Part shown: piece after piece, positions 8,219 through 14,221 of the stretch
Numbering within the stretch: the stretch's first letter is position 1
How the letters are laid out: each line of letters begins with the position of its first letter
Assembly: GCA_022801735.1 (NCBI GenBank)
Contig: JAAWSW010000031.1
Location: forward strand, 1 to 14,221
Direction: 5' to 3'
Length of the DNA stretch: 14,221 bases
From: Bacilli bacterium
GTDB taxonomy: Bacteria > Bacillota_I > Bacilli_A > RF39 > UBA660
Program-made: the position numbers and the translations under genes
The notes under the pieces: generated by a model
Seen by the model: the letters and a program-made list of their open reading frames with translations, nothing else
Databases searched by the model: none
What the model was told of the DNA's origin: nothing

Positions 8219-8245
8219 CAAAAAAAGTAGAATTAAATTCTACTT
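8219..8245 (-). terminator. Terminator after the HAD-family gene
   Basis: On the minus strand AAGTAGAA, a 5-nt loop and TTCTACTT form an 8-bp stem followed by a run of T (complement of the A run ending at 8226). The stem begins at the stop codon of the gene. Its core, GTAGAA/TTCTAC, is the same as in the terminator at 11201-11226. Confidence 0.85.
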
Positions 8246-8738
8246 AATCAAACATATCAACTAAAACATCTAATCTATCAATAACTGGATAACCTTTTCC
8301 GTCCATATCTAAATCAAATCTAACTCCATAACCACCTGCCGCTTTCCACTCATCTAAATTACCAACATAATCATCCACTAAAATTGCACCTTCTGCTTTA
8401 ATCATATCAGTTTTAGAAATAGATTTAGGCACTGTAATAATTGTAATATCGCTAAAATATTTTCTTATCATTTTAACTTTTTCTTCTATTTCTCCAATCG
8501 AATTAACATGTGTTAAAATTGCTACATCAAATTTCCCACTATCAATTATTCTATCTATACAATTCCAACTATCATGAATAGGTTTACTACGCTTAAGTAT
8601 ATCACCCCAATTCACAACCTTATAAAACTCTTGATAACTCTCAAAATTTTTTTCTATACCTTGTTCCTCAGCCATTTTATATGTAACATCTATAGAGTCA
8701 ACAATAACTCCATCAAAATCTATATATAAATTAGTCAT
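8244..8738 (-). CDS. HAD-superfamily phosphatase, possibly 5'-nucleotidase of the NT5C type
   Basis: This 164-residue protein has the haloacid dehalogenase motifs in order. Motif I is YIDFDGVIVDS (nucleophile Asp7, general acid Asp9). Motif II is at LTHVNS (Thr76). A lysine of motif III is at K105 or K109. Motif IV is ILVDDYVGN (Asp122, Asp123). The family hydrolyses phosphate esters with Mg2+. The small size and the sequence around DFDG and VDDY recall the 5'(3')-deoxyribonucleotidase group, but the substrate cannot be read from the sequence. An AGGAG site lies 7 nt before the ATG. It follows murD by 67 nt with no terminator between them, so it may be cotranscribed with murD. A strong terminator overlaps its stop. 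Confidence 0.85.
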   Translation of the reverse strand: MTNLYIDFDGVIVDSIDVTYKMAEEQGIEKNFESYQEFYKVVNWGDILKRSKPIHDSWNCIDRIIDSGKFDVAILTHVNSIGEIEEKVKMIRKYFSDITIITVPKSISKTDMIKAEGAILVDDYVGNLDEWKAAGGYGVRFDLDMDGKGYPVIDRLDVLVDMFD

Positions 8739-8805
8739 ATCATCACTCCTAACTATATTATTCTCATAGAAAACATATAACTATAAGACAAAGTTTAATA
8801 AACAT

Positions 8806-10134
8806 CTACCTTAAACCTTCAACAATTTCTCTAAATTTATCTCCACGTTCCTCAAATGATTTAAACTGATCATGGCTTGCACAAGCAGGAGAAAGCAAAA
8901 TAGTATCACCTTCATCTGAAAGATTATAAGCAAGTCTTACCGCTTCCTCTAAATTTTCCACAGCAGTTACAGATTTATCATTACTATTACAAAAATCTAC
9001 AATCTTATTTTTAGTTTCACCAAAACAAATAACCTCTTTTACAAACTGCATATACTCCCTTAATTCATCAAATGACTGACCACGATCTAAACCACCAAGT
9101 AATAATATAACAGGAGTATTAAAGGCTGATAAAGCAACTGTAGTCGACTTATTATTTGTTGCTTTTGAGTCATTATAAAATTCCCTATCATTAAACCTTC
9201 TAACAAATTCCATACGATGGGTAGCCCCACTAAAATTAGCAAGTGCCTCCCTAATTTTTTCATTATTAACACCAAATTCTTTAGCAGCGCCAATCGCACA
9301 CATTACATTTTCATAATTATGTTTTCCTTTTACTCTAATATCATTAAGTTCACAAACCTCTTGTTCTTTATAATAAATCTTACTATTTCTAATACATATA
9401 TCTGCATCCACTTCACTATTAAAGTATACCTTACCAGAAAGAATATTTTTAGTATATTCTAAAACTTCTTTATCATTAGAATTTATTATCGCAACATTGG
9501 AGTTATCATGAAAACCAAAAATTCTAAGTTTGTTTTTCTTATAATTTTCATAAGTTTTAAACAAATCTAAATGTACTTCACTAAAATTAGTCAAAACACT
9601 AATATCTGTTTTGAATTTATCAAAATCAAGTAGTTGATGACTAGAGATTTCTAAAACTAAAATATCACCACTTTTAACCTCGTTAACTAAATCACATAAA
9701 GGAATACCAATATTCCCTCCAATATGTACAGGTAAACCTGCTACTTTAAGCATTTCATATGTTAATAAAGTTGTCGTTGTTTTTCCATTAGAACCAGTAA
9801 TACCAACAATTTTCACATCAGTAGGTAATAAATTATACGCCACTTCCATTTCATTTATCACTGGAATATTTAATTGTTTAGCCTTAACAACTGTTTTATT
9901 TTCTGGAAATATTGCAGGATTTTTAATTACATAATCATAACTTTCATTTAATAAACTATCCTGTTCATCCGTAATAACCACATTTATACCAAGTGCTTGT
10001 AATTCACTAATAAGATTACTGTCATCGCATTTAACATCTGTTAATAACACCTGATTTTCTTTGCATAAAAATTTACTAACTGCTATACCACTACGTCCCA
10101 TTCCTAAAACAAATATTTTCTTATCCTTATACAT
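8806..10134 (-). CDS. murD: UDP-N-acetylmuramoyl-L-alanine--D-glutamate ligase
   Basis: MurD adds D-glutamate to UDP-MurNAc-L-Ala in the cytosol, using ATP. The 442-residue length is typical. The N-terminal nucleotide-sugar domain begins KKIFVLGMGRSGIA (5-18). The central domain has the ATP-binding loop GITGSNGKTTT (111-121) and a Mur ligase EISSHQL motif. The C-terminal domain has LLGGLDRGQSF and ends in SPACASHDQF (415-424) followed by SFEERGDKF, the MurD signature. I chose the ATG at 10134 because AAGGAG (10142-10147) lies 7 nt upstream. The longer frame from 10185 would span the promoter and lacks a ribosome site. It is the first gene of a probable two-gene unit with the HAD phosphatase. 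The usual dcw neighbours (murG, ftsW, mraY directly adjacent) are absent. Confidence 0.97.
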   Translation of the reverse strand: MYKDKKIFVLGMGRSGIAVSKFLCKENQVLLTDVKCDDSNLISELQALGINVVITDEQDSLLNESYDYVIKNPAIFPENKTVVKAKQLNIPVINEMEVAYNLLPTDVKIVGITGSNGKTTTTLLTYEMLKVAGLPVHIGGNIGIPLCDLVNEVKSGDILVLEISSHQLLDFDKFKTDISVLTNFSEVHLDLFKTYENYKKNKLRIFGFHDNSNVAIINSNDKEVLEYTKNILSGKVYFNSEVDADICIRNSKIYYKEQEVCELNDIRVKGKHNYENVMCAIGAAKEFGVNNEKIREALANFSGATHRMEFVRRFNDREFYNDSKATNNKSTTVALSAFNTPVILLLGGLDRGQSFDELREYMQFVKEVICFGETKNKIVDFCNSNDKSVTAVENLEEAVRLAYNLSDEGDTILLSPACASHDQFKSFEERGDKFREIVEGLR

Positions 10135-10153
10135 ACGACATCTCCTTTTATTA

Positions 10154-10162
10154 ATTATATCA
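10154..10162 (-). promoter_or_regulatory. Extended -10 promoter of murD
   Basis: The minus strand reads TGATATAAT, with a perfect TATAAT at 10154-10159 and a TGn extension. The -35 region is poor. The predicted start near 10147 would place the ribosome site at the very 5' end of the message, so the leader would be unusually short (about 13 nt). Confidence 0.6.
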
Positions 10163-10202
10163 CAATGCCAATTAAAATAACACAAACTTTACAGTAAATA
10201 AA

Positions 10203-10230
10203 TTGACAAAGCATAAAAATCAAGTATAAT
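10203..10230 (+). promoter_or_regulatory. Sigma-A type promoter of the lipid kinase gene
   Basis: A perfect TTGACA (10203-10208) and a perfect TATAAT (10225-10230) stand 16 nt apart, making this the best consensus promoter in the window. It drives the only plus-strand gene and is divergent from the murD promoter about 45 nt away. Confidence 0.88.
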
Positions 10231-10264
10231 ATTAGAAATAAAGCAAAAGAGGTGAACAGCAATT

Positions 10265-11200
10265 ATGACAAAAAACTGTGCTTTAATATATAACAAAAAT
10301 GCATCAGGATTTAATGAAAAAACATTCTTTAAAATCTTAAAAGAAATATTTGATTGTGGCTACAATCCTACTCCAATAGAAAGCACTTATCCAGAATTTA
10401 TTATAGATAATATACAACTATTAAACAATGATTTTGATGTAATCTTAACAATGGGTGGAGATGGAACTGTTAGTAATGCCTATCAAGCATTTAATTCACT
10501 AGAATATCAAAAAGCCCTTTATGGTCATATTCCTAGTGGTACTACAAACGATATGGGACCAAATACTAACCTTCCAAGATATAACCCTACATATTCAACT
10601 AGATTACTGTTAAATGGTGATATTGAAAATCGTGATATAATTTCAATTAATGGACACGCTATCGCCTATGTTGCCGCAGGAGGAATTTTAGCACCTGCCA
10701 CATACTTAATTGATAAAAGCAAAGACAAAAAAGATGCAGGAACTTTTAGTTACATAAGATATGGAGCAAAAAAAATCTTTACAGACCCTGAATTATACAA
10801 AAATATAGTTAATAACCCATATAGCATAACCTACGAAGCAAATGGACAAACAATAACTACTAGTACAATCTTTTTTGCTATATTTAACGCTAAATCATTT
10901 GCTAATTTATGCATTAATCCACACGCTGATATGAGTAATGGTAAATTTAACGTTGTAATAATTCCAAACATAAAAGAATTACTCAAAGTTTTAGGACAAG
11001 GCATAACATTAAATTATGGAATAATGCAATCAAAAAATGTATTCTCTACTGACGCATTAACACTAACCTTTAATGATAGAACCCCATTCTATCCATTAAA
11101 CTGTGATGGTGATGAAAGAGACTTACTAGAAAATACAAACACACTAGAAGTAAAACCAAGTGGAAAAGTATTAGAACTTATAGGAAAAAAACGAAAATAA
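10265..11200 (+). CDS. dagK: Diacylglycerol kinase family lipid kinase (DagK/YegS-like)
   Basis: Soluble kinase of the DagK/YegS/sphingosine kinase family, which in Gram-positive bacteria phosphorylates diacylglycerol to phosphatidic acid and so recycles the lipid left by lipoteichoic acid synthesis. The 311 residues are the usual length. The ATP site motif is LTMGGDGTVS (GGDGT at 64-68), the second conserved motif is HIPSGTTNDMG (PSGTTND at 90-96), and the late motif NCDGDE lies at 279-284. The ATG at 10265 has GAGGTGA at 10249-10255, 9 nt upstream. It is the only plus-strand gene, divergent from murD and convergent with clpC. Substrate identity is inferred from the family. Other YegS-like proteins use different lipids. 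Confidence 0.9.
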   Translation: MTKNCALIYNKNASGFNEKTFFKILKEIFDCGYNPTPIESTYPEFIIDNIQLLNNDFDVILTMGGDGTVSNAYQAFNSLEYQKALYGHIPSGTTNDMGPNTNLPRYNPTYSTRLLLNGDIENRDIISINGHAIAYVAAGGILAPATYLIDKSKDKKDAGTFSYIRYGAKKIFTDPELYKNIVNNPYSITYEANGQTITTSTIFFAIFNAKSFANLCINPHADMSNGKFNVVIIPNIKELLKVLGQGITLNYGIMQSKNVFSTDALTLTFNDRTPFYPLNCDGDERDLLENTNTLEVKPSGKVLELIGKKRK

Positions 11201-11226
11201 AAAAGTAGAAAATTCTACTCTTTTTT
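11201..11226. terminator. Bidirectional terminator between the kinase gene and clpC
   Basis: AGTAGA (11204-11209), a 4-nt loop and TCTACT (11214-11219) form a stem, flanked by an A run on the left and a T run on the right. It can therefore end transcripts from both sides. It begins right after the kinase stop codon and ends at the clpC stop codon. Confidence 0.85.
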
Positions 11227-13516
11227 AAACCGTTTGACCAATTTCTTTAATATAAACATCCGATTCATTTTCAATTAATGCATTAGCAATAACACTTTCT
11301 ATATCATCCTTAATAATTTTACCAATCCTTCTAGCACCATACTCATCATAATTAGACTTCAAAACAATATCACTAACAACTTTATCAGAAATACTAACAT
11401 CTATCTTACCAGTATACTTCTTCTTTAACTCATCTAGTTTTAAATTAATAATTGAGATAATATCATCTTCCTTTAAATTATTAAAAGTTATAACACTATC
11501 TACCCTATTCATAAAAGGAATTGAAAATTTATCATTTAATTTAGTATTAACTTTAGAATCAATATTAAACCCAACATTTTTATCTAAAAATCCAACATTA
11601 CTCGTCATAATAATCACAACATTATCGAATCTAACCACATTAGATTTACTATCCTTAATTTTACCTTCATCAAGCACCTGTAAAAATAAATTAATAATAT
11701 CATTATGAGCCTTTTCAATTTCATCTAAAATCAAAACTGAATAAGGTTTATTTTTTATTTGCTCTAAAATATTAGTATTATCATCATATCCAATATATCC
11801 TGGAGGCGCACCTACAATCTTACTTATACTATGAGCCTCTTTATATTCACTCATGTCAAGTCTAATTACATTTTTAAGACCAACTAAACTTTCTCCAAAT
11901 AATTTAGCCAGCAAAGTTTTTCCAACACCAGATGGCCCACAAAACAAACATGAATAACACTTATCATTTAAACCAAGTTTGATTTTTTTCAAAGTATTAG
12001 AAACTTTTTTAACTGCCTCATCTTGACCAAATACACTTTTATTAAATAGTTTTTCAGTTTGCTGAAGTATAGATTTTCTTTCTCCAAGTAATTCATAAAT
12101 AGGAATTCCAGTTTTAGTATTTACAACATTAGCCACATCAGTTTTTGTAACCTTCTTTGGTTTCTTCTTATATAATGAAAGTTCCAAATTATTAATTTCA
12201 TTCATAATTTCAAACTCCCTGGTTTTATACTTAGAAGCCTTATCAAAGTCATTATTAATAATCGCTTCTTTCTTAGCCGAAATAACCTTTTTCAAATCCT
12301 TATTATACTTTTTATACAAACTCATATTTTTACTCTCTTTTAAACTAGTCTTGGCACAAACCTCATCCAATATATCAATAGATTTATCTGGCTCATTACG
12401 ATTATAAATATACTTTTCTGATAAACAAATAATTAAATCAATAATATCATCTTCAATAATTACATTGTGATAAGATTCATAAATACCTTTTAAATTAACT
12501 AAAATATCTCTAGTTTTTTCTTTAGTTGGTGCTTCAATAATAACCTTCTGAAATCTACGTTCCAAAGCCCCATCTTTTTCAATATACTTCTTATACTCCT
12601 CAGTTGTTGTTGCTCCTATAAGGCGTAGTTTTCCTCTAGCAAGTGCAGGTTTAAAAATATTTGAAGCATCAATTGCCCCCTCTGCCCCACCAGCACCTAC
12701 TAAAGTATGTACTTCATCAATAAACAAAATAATGTCATCATTATCTTCGATTTCTTTCAAAATCTTATGCATACGTTCTTCAAATTCACCTCGATACTTA
12801 GTTCCAGCAACACTAGTAGCCATATCCAAACCAATAATCCTTTTATTTTTCAAACTCATTGGTACATCACCATTAACAATCATTCTAGAAAGTTCCTCAA
12901 CAATTGCTGTTTTACCTACACCAGGGTCACCAATAAGTAAAGGATTATTCTTCGTTCTTCTCGATAATATCTCCAAAACCCTCTTAATTTCATCTTCCCT
13001 ACCAGTTACAGGATCAAGTAAACCATTCATAGCCTTTTTATTCAAATCAACCCCAAGTTCCTCTAAAAGCAATTTTTTATTTCCTTTTTTATTAATTAAC
13101 TTAAAAGTAAAATCATTATATAAATCATCTATATCAATATCCATACCAATTAAAATACGAATTGCTACTCCTTCACCTTCTTCAAGCAAACTAGAAAATA
13201 AATGATTAATAGTAACAACACCATTATTATTTTCTTTAGCATCTAAAGAGGCATTTTCAATAATTCTTTTTAAAAGTGGTGTATATAGGAAAAACTCACT
13301 AGGTTTAGAACCTTTTCCTATTATTCGAATAACCTCACCCTTAAATGTTTTATAATCTAAATCATACTCTTTTAATCTATCTGTTATATCATTATCACCT
13401 TTTAAAATAGCGAGTAAAAGGTGTTCAGATGATACATAAGGATGATTAAGTTCCTGCATTTCCCCTTTTGCTCTCACTAGTACTTTTCTTGCTTCTTCTT
13501 CAAAATTGCTGAACAT
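11225..13516 (-). CDS. clpC: ATP-dependent Clp protease ATP-binding subunit, ClpC type
   Basis: Hexameric AAA+ unfoldase that feeds substrates to ClpP. The 763 residues are a little shorter than Bacillus ClpC. The N-terminal Clp_N repeat domain spans about 1-145 (YVSSEHLLLAILK at 27-39). The first AAA+ domain has GDPGVGKT (196-203), Walker B LFIDEVH (264-270) and pore loop KYRGEFEER (240-248). A short ClpC-style middle domain with a UVR-like helix is at about 403-445. The second AAA+ domain has GPSGVGKT (527-534), LILDEIEKAH (595-604) and GAPPGYIGYDD (569-579). VGFN at 648-651 corresponds to the ClpP-docking loop. AAGGAG lies 6 nt before the ATG. No ctsR, mcsA or mcsB precede it, and I see no CtsR or CIRCE operator in 13517-13620. 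Confidence 0.95.
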   Translation of the reverse strand: MFSNFEEEARKVLVRAKGEMQELNHPYVSSEHLLLAILKGDNDITDRLKEYDLDYKTFKGEVIRIIGKGSKPSEFFLYTPLLKRIIENASLDAKENNNGVVTINHLFSSLLEEGEGVAIRILIGMDIDIDDLYNDFTFKLINKKGNKKLLLEELGVDLNKKAMNGLLDPVTGREDEIKRVLEILSRRTKNNPLLIGDPGVGKTAIVEELSRMIVNGDVPMSLKNKRIIGLDMATSVAGTKYRGEFEERMHKILKEIEDNDDIILFIDEVHTLVGAGGAEGAIDASNIFKPALARGKLRLIGATTTEEYKKYIEKDGALERRFQKVIIEAPTKEKTRDILVNLKGIYESYHNVIIEDDIIDLIICLSEKYIYNRNEPDKSIDILDEVCAKTSLKESKNMSLYKKYNKDLKKVISAKKEAIINNDFDKASKYKTREFEIMNEINNLELSLYKKKPKKVTKTDVANVVNTKTGIPIYELLGERKSILQQTEKLFNKSVFGQDEAVKKVSNTLKKIKLGLNDKCYSCLFCGPSGVGKTLLAKLFGESLVGLKNVIRLDMSEYKEAHSISKIVGAPPGYIGYDDNTNILEQIKNKPYSVLILDEIEKAHNDIINLFLQVLDEGKIKDSKSNVVRFDNVVIIMTSNVGFLDKNVGFNIDSKVNTKLNDKFSIPFMNRVDSVITFNNLKEDDIISIINLKLDELKKKYTGKIDVSISDKVVSDIVLKSNYDEYGARRIGKIIKDDIESVIANALIENESDVYIKEIGQTV

Positions 13517-13620
13517 AAATTTCTCCTTTCCAATTAATTCTATGTATATAATGGGAAGGTTTTCTCAAAATTAATCAACAATTTTTTTGAAAATTTAATT
13601 ATTCACAAATTTATAAACAA

Positions 13621-13650
13621 AAAAGCAATTATAGAACTAAAATTGCTTTT
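13621..13650 (-). terminator. Terminator of the partial surface/pilin-like gene
   Basis: A perfect 10-bp inverted repeat (AAAAGCAATT at 13621-13630 and AATTGCTTTT at 13641-13650) with a 10-nt loop is followed on the minus strand by TTTTTTGTTT (counting the last stem bases). The transcript of the gene at 13806-14221 would therefore carry about 155 nt beyond its stop codon, including the structured elements at 13732-13797. Confidence 0.85.
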
Positions 13651-13731
13651 AACTTTAACATTTTATCTTACCTTATCTAATGCGAATTTGTAAAACTTTC
13701 GCAGCGCCTACATTAACATTCGGCACCATTA

Positions 13732-13749
13732 CATTCGCTTTCGCGAATG
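13732..13749 (-). other. 7-bp hairpin with GAAA loop downstream of the variable gene
   Basis: On the minus strand CATTCGC, loop GAAA and GCGAATG make a perfect 7-bp stem. In Bordetella phage BPP-1 and related diversity-generating retroelements, a DNA hairpin with a short stem and a GNNA-like 4-nt loop lies just past the variable repeat and promotes target recognition. Position and loop sequence fit that role, although at about 57 nt from the stop codon it is further away than in BPP-1. An ordinary RNA hairpin is the alternative. Confidence 0.5.
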
Positions 13750-13752
13750 ATA

Positions 13753-13778
13753 AATATTTTGCCTATCAGCAAAATATT
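13753..13778. repeat. 10-bp inverted repeat, second hairpin
   Basis: AATATTTTGC (13753-13762), a 6-nt loop and GCAAAATATT (13769-13778) form a perfect stem. No T run follows it on the minus strand, so it is not a typical terminator. It stands 3 nt from the GAAA-loop hairpin, between that hairpin and the stop codon of the variable gene. Confidence 0.7.
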
Positions 13779-13781
13779 AAA

Positions 13782-13797
13782 TTCTAGATTTCTAGAT
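13782..13797. repeat. Tandem 8-bp repeat TTCTAGAT x2
   Basis: Two perfect head-to-tail copies of TTCTAGAT, each containing the palindrome TCTAGA, lie 8 nt past the stop codon of the variable gene. Function unknown. It could be a recombination footprint or part of the target-recognition region. Confidence 0.6.
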
Positions 13798-13805
13798 AAC
13801 GTTCA

Positions 13806-14221
13806 TTATTTACCGCAGTACGAATCGCCATCAGAATCGATGGAGCAACTGGCATAAGGGCGAATCGGATCACCCACGAACACACCGCCATTGGAATACG
13901 CACTCATATCGCCGAACCCACTGAGGTGGCACTCTGAGGAGAAATCGGAGAAGTCGCAACTACCCCCATTACTTGTAAGCCAAGAATCATAGCTTTGTAA
14001 GAATGCTTTATTTGTTTCATAATATTCTGCATTCCCACCTTGCATACAATGTTCGCTGTCTGTTACAAAACATACATATGAGGCAGTTATTTTATTATCC
14101 TCTATTTCATGTTTTAAATAATAACCCCTTAATGTACTTGGATCTATTGTTGTTTCTATTCCTTCTATGCTATCCCCAATGTTTAATGTATCTGTTGTCC
14201 ATCTATATACCACATTATTAG
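13806..14221 (-). CDS. Partial surface or pilin-like protein with hypervariable C-terminal domain
   Basis: Only the C-terminal 137 or so residues are in the window. The frame runs off the right edge, so the N-terminus and signal are unseen. A GTG at 14213 is in frame but has no ribosome site, and the frame stays open beyond it, so I do not take it as the start. The visible part has a conserved-looking AT-rich section with ITASYVCFVTDSEHCMQGG, then an abrupt GC-rich tail (from GGSCDFSDF to SYCGK) rich in Gly, Ser, Asp, Cys and aromatic residues. Cysteines fall at fairly regular spacing and could form disulfides outside the cell. From memory the layout resembles pilin-like proteins of uncultured gut Firmicutes whose tails are variable. 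The adhesin role is inferred. The gene ends in TAA TGA and has its own terminator at 13621-13650. Confidence 0.75.
   Translation of the reverse strand, partial: NNVVYRWTTDTLNIGDSIEGIETTIDPSTLRGYYLKHEIEDNKITASYVCFVTDSEHCMQGGNAEYYETNKAFLQSYDSWLTSNGGSCDFSDFSSECHLSGFGDMSAYSNGGVFVGDPIRPYASCSIDSDGDSYCGK
13812..13970 (-). other. Candidate variable repeat of a diversity-generating retroelement
   Basis: Hand counts over 53 codons on the coding strand give 24 A, 49 T and 86 G+C in 159 bases: 15% A, 31% T, 54% G+C. In 14041-14160 of the same gene, A is 52 of 120 and G+C 35 of 120. Codon endings here are 22 C, 21 T, 9 G and 1 A. Templates of these retroelements are rich in AAY codons, and reverse transcription randomises A, giving NNY codons that can never be stops. 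The pattern matches this and is hard to explain by a GC-rich donor, which should lower T as much as A. The matching template repeat and reverse transcriptase are not in the window. Confidence 0.6.

Noticed and set aside
10135..10185. Longer murD start at 10185
   Set aside because: The extra 17 codons cover the promoter -10 and the ribosome site and do not resemble the MurD family N-terminus.
12732..13205. 157-codon open frame on the plus strand
   Set aside because: It is antisense to the well-supported clpC AAA+ domain, is a low-complexity Ser/Ile-rich translation, and has no ribosome site.
13680..13730. Possible template repeat for the candidate variable region
   Set aside because: Compared by eye with the variable repeat, the non-adenine positions do not line up beyond a few bases such as CTGCG.
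13680..13787. 35-codon plus-strand frame beginning ATG CGA ATT
   Set aside because: No ribosome site or promoter, and it overlaps hairpins. I report the composition but not a gene.
13806..14213. GTG at 14213 as the true start of the pilin-like gene
   Set aside because: The frame remains open to the window edge, no Shine-Dalgarno site precedes it, and no signal sequence is present in the visible part. The gene is therefore treated as truncated.
1..14221. CRISPR array, tRNA or rRNA genes, or transposase
   Set aside because: No regularly spaced repeats, cloverleaf-like or ribosomal sequence, and no transposase motifs were seen on either strand.

Overview
The window is AT-rich DNA (most genes are roughly 70% A+T by eye) from a bacterium with Gram-positive traits. 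It has peptidoglycan synthesis genes (mraY, murD), strong AGGAGG-type Shine-Dalgarno sites, a ClpC-type unfoldase, and surface proteins with hydrophobic N-terminal signals. TGA is used as a stop (for example at 413-415), so the standard bacterial code applies. The composition and gene set suggest an uncultured low-GC Firmicutes/Bacilli lineage of the RF39 or Erysipelotrichales kind. That placement is an inference and not something the sequence proves.

Layout, read along the minus strand, which carries all genes but one. At the right edge is the 3' part of a cysteine-containing surface or pilin-like gene (13806-14221, cut by the window end). It is followed by a structured 150-base downstream region and a terminator (13621-13650). 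Next is clpC (11225-13516). A plus-strand lipid kinase gene (10265-11200) converges on clpC and shares a bidirectional terminator with it. The kinase gene diverges from murD (8806-10134), and each has its own promoter in the shared gap. murD is followed by a small HAD-family phosphatase (8244-8738) and a terminator. A monocistronic surface protein gene follows (6833-8092), with its own promoter and terminator. Then come mraY-tig (6721 to 4446) and the priA-fmt-membrane protein-membrane protein operon (4289 to 105), each closed by a terminator. The window opens with a run of 14 C.

Most of this is housekeeping: lipid-linked peptidoglycan precursor synthesis (MurD, MraY), replication restart (PriA), initiator tRNA formylation (Fmt), nascent chain folding (trigger factor), protein quality control (ClpC) and lipid recycling (DagK-like kinase). 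Two small membrane proteins downstream of fmt have no function I can assign.

The most unusual signal is at the right edge. The last 53 codons of the partial surface gene (13812-13970) switch abruptly from about 29% to about 54% G+C. On the coding strand A falls to about 15% (43% just upstream) while T stays near 31%. Of these codons, 43 end in C or T and only one ends in A. This one-sided loss of adenine with NNY codons is what adenine-directed mutagenesis by a diversity-generating retroelement (DGR) leaves in a variable repeat. Downstream of the stop is a 7-bp hairpin whose loop reads GAAA on the coding strand, reminiscent of the hairpin used for DGR target recognition. No reverse transcriptase, accessory gene or template repeat lies in this window, so the claim rests on the variable-repeat signature alone.
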